64,000 nucleotides of DNA. Origin: Oreocharis arfaki (lineage: Eukaryota; Chordata; Aves; Passeriformes; Paramythiidae). This document shows, piece after piece, positions 60,659-64,000 of this stretch. How positions within the stretch are numbered: the stretch's first letter is position 1; every line of letters begins with the position of its first letter. Below the pieces are notes generated by a model. It saw only the letters and a program-made list of their open reading frames with translations. It was not told the DNA's origin and made no database searches. Position numbers and translations under genes: made by a program. The stretch spans positions 91,682 through 155,681 of the forward strand of contig VZRR01014170.1 of the NCBI GenBank assembly GCA_013398015.1, written 5' to 3'.

Positions 60659-63600
60659 CCTAGGCTGTCTGCAGCTGCATTTTGACTCCAAGCTTTATAG
60701 AACTTAAAGCAAGATTTTCTAAACTCCAAATATTTTGACAATGCTCGTTTCTGGTTGCATTAATTTTCTCATCAATGAATGCAGTATAAAGTGAGTGAGA
60801 CCACTTCTGCATGTACAAGGGAGGCTGCTGAAAAAACAAAAGTGCCAGCTGTGTTTCTTCCAAGGAGCAGGCTGGCAGAAGAGGAGCATATCATAGTCTG
60901 CTTGGCACTCATTACATTCGTATTCTAAACTCCTATTTTTATTAATTTACATGTTAATTTTCTACTTTGCCATTGATTATGCTCTATTTTTGTGTCTACT
61001 TCACTTCGTAATGTCAGCACTTGATTTAAACATGTTTGACACGTGATTATCCCCTTTCAAAGAGAAGTCCCCATTGGTGTCCCAAAAGGAAATGTGTTGG
61101 CCATTTAGATCGAGAGGCTTCATGGGTGAATAATTGTGAAGATTAAAGATCCTCACATATCTGGTGATCTTTACAGCAAATTAAGTTTCTGGGAGAAGAT
61201 GCTATTTTTGCTTAGTGTCAGGCATCAGCCTGTTAATATCATGCTCTATTTACAGAGACTGTTTTCTTTCCTTCTCTATACAAAAGCAACTTCCTTTATG
61301 TCTCATCTGTTTCCACCATCACCATCTCTGGGATAGAAATAAATTTCAGTGAGACTGTGGATAATAAGGAGATGAGTAAGTAAACCACACAGAGAGAAAA
61401 CAGAGAGAAGAGTGGTAAGCAGCCTAATCCTTCTGCCCTGGGTGGTGAAGGAGAATGGCTGTGGAGAGGTGACAGCAGAAGCAGCTCCATGAGGTGCCTG
61501 TGCCGATGGAGCAGCCCTTTCTGCCTCCACAGGCGCCCAGTTCAGCTGCTGATGGCACGTGGGTTCAGTTCTCGCTGTGCTGTTTATGGGCTGTAACAGG
61601 CAGTAACAGCAGTTAATGTACGGGTACAGGCACAGGTGTCGTGGCTGGGAGATGTTAAAGTGGGCAGCAGGCTCCCTGTCCGAATGTAAAACATGACCCC
61701 AGGGCTCTCTAGCCCATGGTTAGCACCAGCAGGTCCCTTGCTGTCATCCAAGGGCTTCCCCTCCCAGTGGGACATTTATGACCTACTTTAGAGCAAAGCA
61801 ATGAAAAGATCTCCACTCTTGCACCTTTTGCAGTGAGGTATTTAAATCTCTGAAGTTGTTCTTCACATAAATTATAAATCATTCAGTTAGAGGCTGTGTG
61901 AGCTGGTCCTACAAGCTGGTTTATAAATTGCCATTTGAGGAGGTGAGTTTTTCCTGTCCCAAACATAATTGTCTGTTCCCCAGGAAGAGTGCAGTTTGGA
62001 GAACACTTGCTCCTCTTTGCGTGCCTTTCTCGTTTCTGTCTCCGAAGAAGAGCCAGCACAGGCAGGGTCAGGCTCTCTGACCATCGAGGCAGCAATTCGT
62101 GTTTTAGGCTTCCAAAATTTGCCTAGCTCCCTCAGTAGAAAAGTATGCATGATTGGTCTTGCATGCTGACTTACACCTTGAGCCAAGTAGTTTCACTGTA
62201 GCCAGTGACATGTCAATAAAACTAATGCTTTTCTGCTAAATCTTTGGAGGATTTGAGACTGCCGCTGCACTGCTGCTTGCTTGCCCAGATGCACATGCGT
62301 GTCCTCGTTTGGTAAGCAGTCCCAAGAGATGAAAAGTGATGTAGTGTTACCAGCCTAGATTTGTACTGTTCTTCCATAAGAAATAACTACCTTGAAATTA
62401 GGGACTGTTGTTGAGTACAGACACCCTCACATTGTGATCCTCAGTTTCCAGATGTGCTGTGTTGTAATGACACTCTAAATGGCAATAATTTACCCTGAAA
62501 GAAGGATGCAGAAGAATATTTTCTTAAGGTTGTTTGGAATTTTGGAGCCAGTGCTCCCACAGGATGAGTTTTAAATAATTAAAGAGGTGGCACATATAAA
62601 GTTTTAAATAGGTATCAGTGGGGATCTTTACGCTGTCATGATATGTGGGAGCCTGATTTTTAGTCTCCCGTAGGCACAGACTGCCTGCAAGCCTAGGAGC
62701 TGTCAGGGAGGTAAGAAGGACCTGGGAAAACAGGATTATTTCTTCTGAAAGGATGTGGGTTTGACAACATCTGGTGAAATGTTCATGCTCAAAGAACTGT
62801 TGTGTTCCAAAGGGAAAACATTTTTGATAATAGCGAGGTTTTGTGGTTGGGGGGTTTTTTGGTGCTTTTTTTTTTTGTTTCTGCAAGTGGGTTAACAAAA
62901 CGTAGGTGAAAAAATAGCTAGAAATAGAAAGTACCATTGCTTTATTGTAATATTCCTCTTTTCCCCCTTTCGCTAACACTCTTGAAAGACTGTAACACAC
63001 AAGGAATACAACATTTTAGTTGTTTCCCAGCTAAGTGTTGAATTTAGGACCCAGATATGTTTGTGGACGGTGCAAAGCACCTGCAATGCCCTTGTGAATG
63101 TGGCCGACAGACTAAAAGTTGCCTTCACGTGACAGATTCACCAGAATGACTTGGAGGGATGTACGTGTGTTCCAGGAGCACCTGCCCCTGCAGTGACAGT
63201 GGGTGGAGATAAGCAGTTTGTTTCCTGGTGTGTTTATTCAGTTGCTTTTTCATCAGCTGAGATTGCTTTAATTTCAGCTTCAAAGTTTAAAAAATCCACT
63301 GTGAAGGATGCAAGTTAGGAGAACACAGCTTGATTCAGGGGAAAGGTATTGAACAGTTGATTGACATTGTGGAACTGTGGCATTGCCTTTGCCTGCCCCT
63401 TCCTCCCTTCTTGTCTTCAGATGGTTACAAATTTGGAGAGATGGCACCATCCAGGCCTCTGTGGTATTTCAGTGTTGCTGAGATCCTGCTGCATTGGGTT
63501 ATTTTTCAAACCTATTTCAAGTCCCCACTTCTGCCAGTGTGTCCCAGCACTCCCTTCATTTTTCTGCTGTTTTGCATAATGAACAGTGACCTTCACACTA

Positions 63601-64000
63601 AGTCACGCTTCATTGTCGTGAAACTGAGTACACCAAAGCAACAAAATGAAGCCATTTATTTTCACATTCAGGTTTCCTCAAACATGGTGCTTATGAGAGA
63701 AATAAGCACCTTTGCAACTCAGGGAAAAGGGGAATAAAGAAAGTTGAACAAGAAAGTACTATTATGTATTATCTGTATTTTTACACAACTTTTGTCTGCT
63801 GTCATAAAATTAACATAATAGTGAATGGTTGAGAAAACAGATCAATCAGAAATTATTCTGTCAATAAATCAGACTATATTTATAGTTTCTAGGTTTGGCT
63901 GATAAACTTTTCACATTGTTTTAGTTTGTATGTTCTGTCACATTAATTTATTGCGTATTACTTTCATGGTATATAGTATCTATCTTTTGATCTGTATATG
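60659..64000. other. Unique non-coding DNA to the window end
   Basis: No recognised gene or transposon. T11 lies at 62876-62886. A 158-codon minus-strand frame (62524-63000) owes part of its length to the A-rich complement of that region and has no domain. A 135-codon plus-strand frame at 63330-63737 ends close to a GAATAAAG string but has no known domain. Confidence 0.55.

Noticed and set aside
62524..63000. 158-codon minus-strand frame
   Set aside because: Part of its length comes from the A-rich complement of the T11 region; no domain or splice context.
1..64000. tRNA, rRNA or snRNA genes
   Set aside because: No cloverleaf with A and B boxes, no U6, 7SK or 5S core was seen on reading both strands; a covariance-model search was not possible.
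1..64000. Endogenous retrovirus or LTR pairs
   Set aside because: No paired long direct repeats with TG...CA ends, primer-binding site or polymerase motifs were noticed.
1..64000. CRISPR arrays, operons, ribosome binding sites, bacterial insertion sequences
   Set aside because: The sequence is vertebrate nuclear DNA; no regularly spaced repeats with spacers were seen.

Overview
The window looks like 64 kb of bird nuclear DNA. It carries five truncated copies of the CR1 LINE family, in the form that dominates avian genomes: 3' ends with the terminal ATTCTGTGAT-type octamer and, in two copies, a decayed CR1 ORF2 C-terminus. The sequence is AT-leaning and poor in CpG. It has scattered A/T runs, a few microsatellites, one 97-base assembly gap and one single unresolved base. 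There is no operon structure and no compact gene packing. I cannot name the species or chromosome.

I do not recognise any protein-coding gene. All open frames are short (the longest is 208 codons from a GTG). None carries a domain I can name except the CR1 remnants. The first ~95 bases are clearly CpG-rich and then CpG almost disappears, so the left edge is probably the tail of a CpG island, and most of the window may be first-intron or intergenic DNA.

Layout: 1-204, CpG-rich edge with a possible first exon. 205-8583, unique non-coding DNA with a 12-copy hexanucleotide repeat (548-619). 8584-9125, old CR1, plus strand. 9126-11050, unique. 11051-11345, GGAA-type tetranucleotide tract broken by the gap. 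11346-22938, unique, with a G-quadruplex motif (14859-14880) and a pair of competing hairpins (15819-15864). 22939-23465, CR1, plus strand. 23466-25274, a cluster of phase-compatible exon-like frames. 25275-42247, unique. 42248-42747, CR1, minus strand. 42748-52902, unique, with a plausible 3'-terminal exon near 43453-43970. 52903-52985, CR1 3' tip, minus strand. 52986-58535, poly-T tract with an N and a long minus-strand frame broken by one stop. 58536-59017, CR1, minus strand. 59018-64000, unique, with a TA repeat and one exon-like frame at 60482-60658.

There is no set of genes acting together here. I found no clear new system. The items most worth checking are the exon-like cluster at 23826-25274, the terminal-exon candidate at 43453, the near-open minus-strand frame at 55916-56821 and the CpG-rich left edge.
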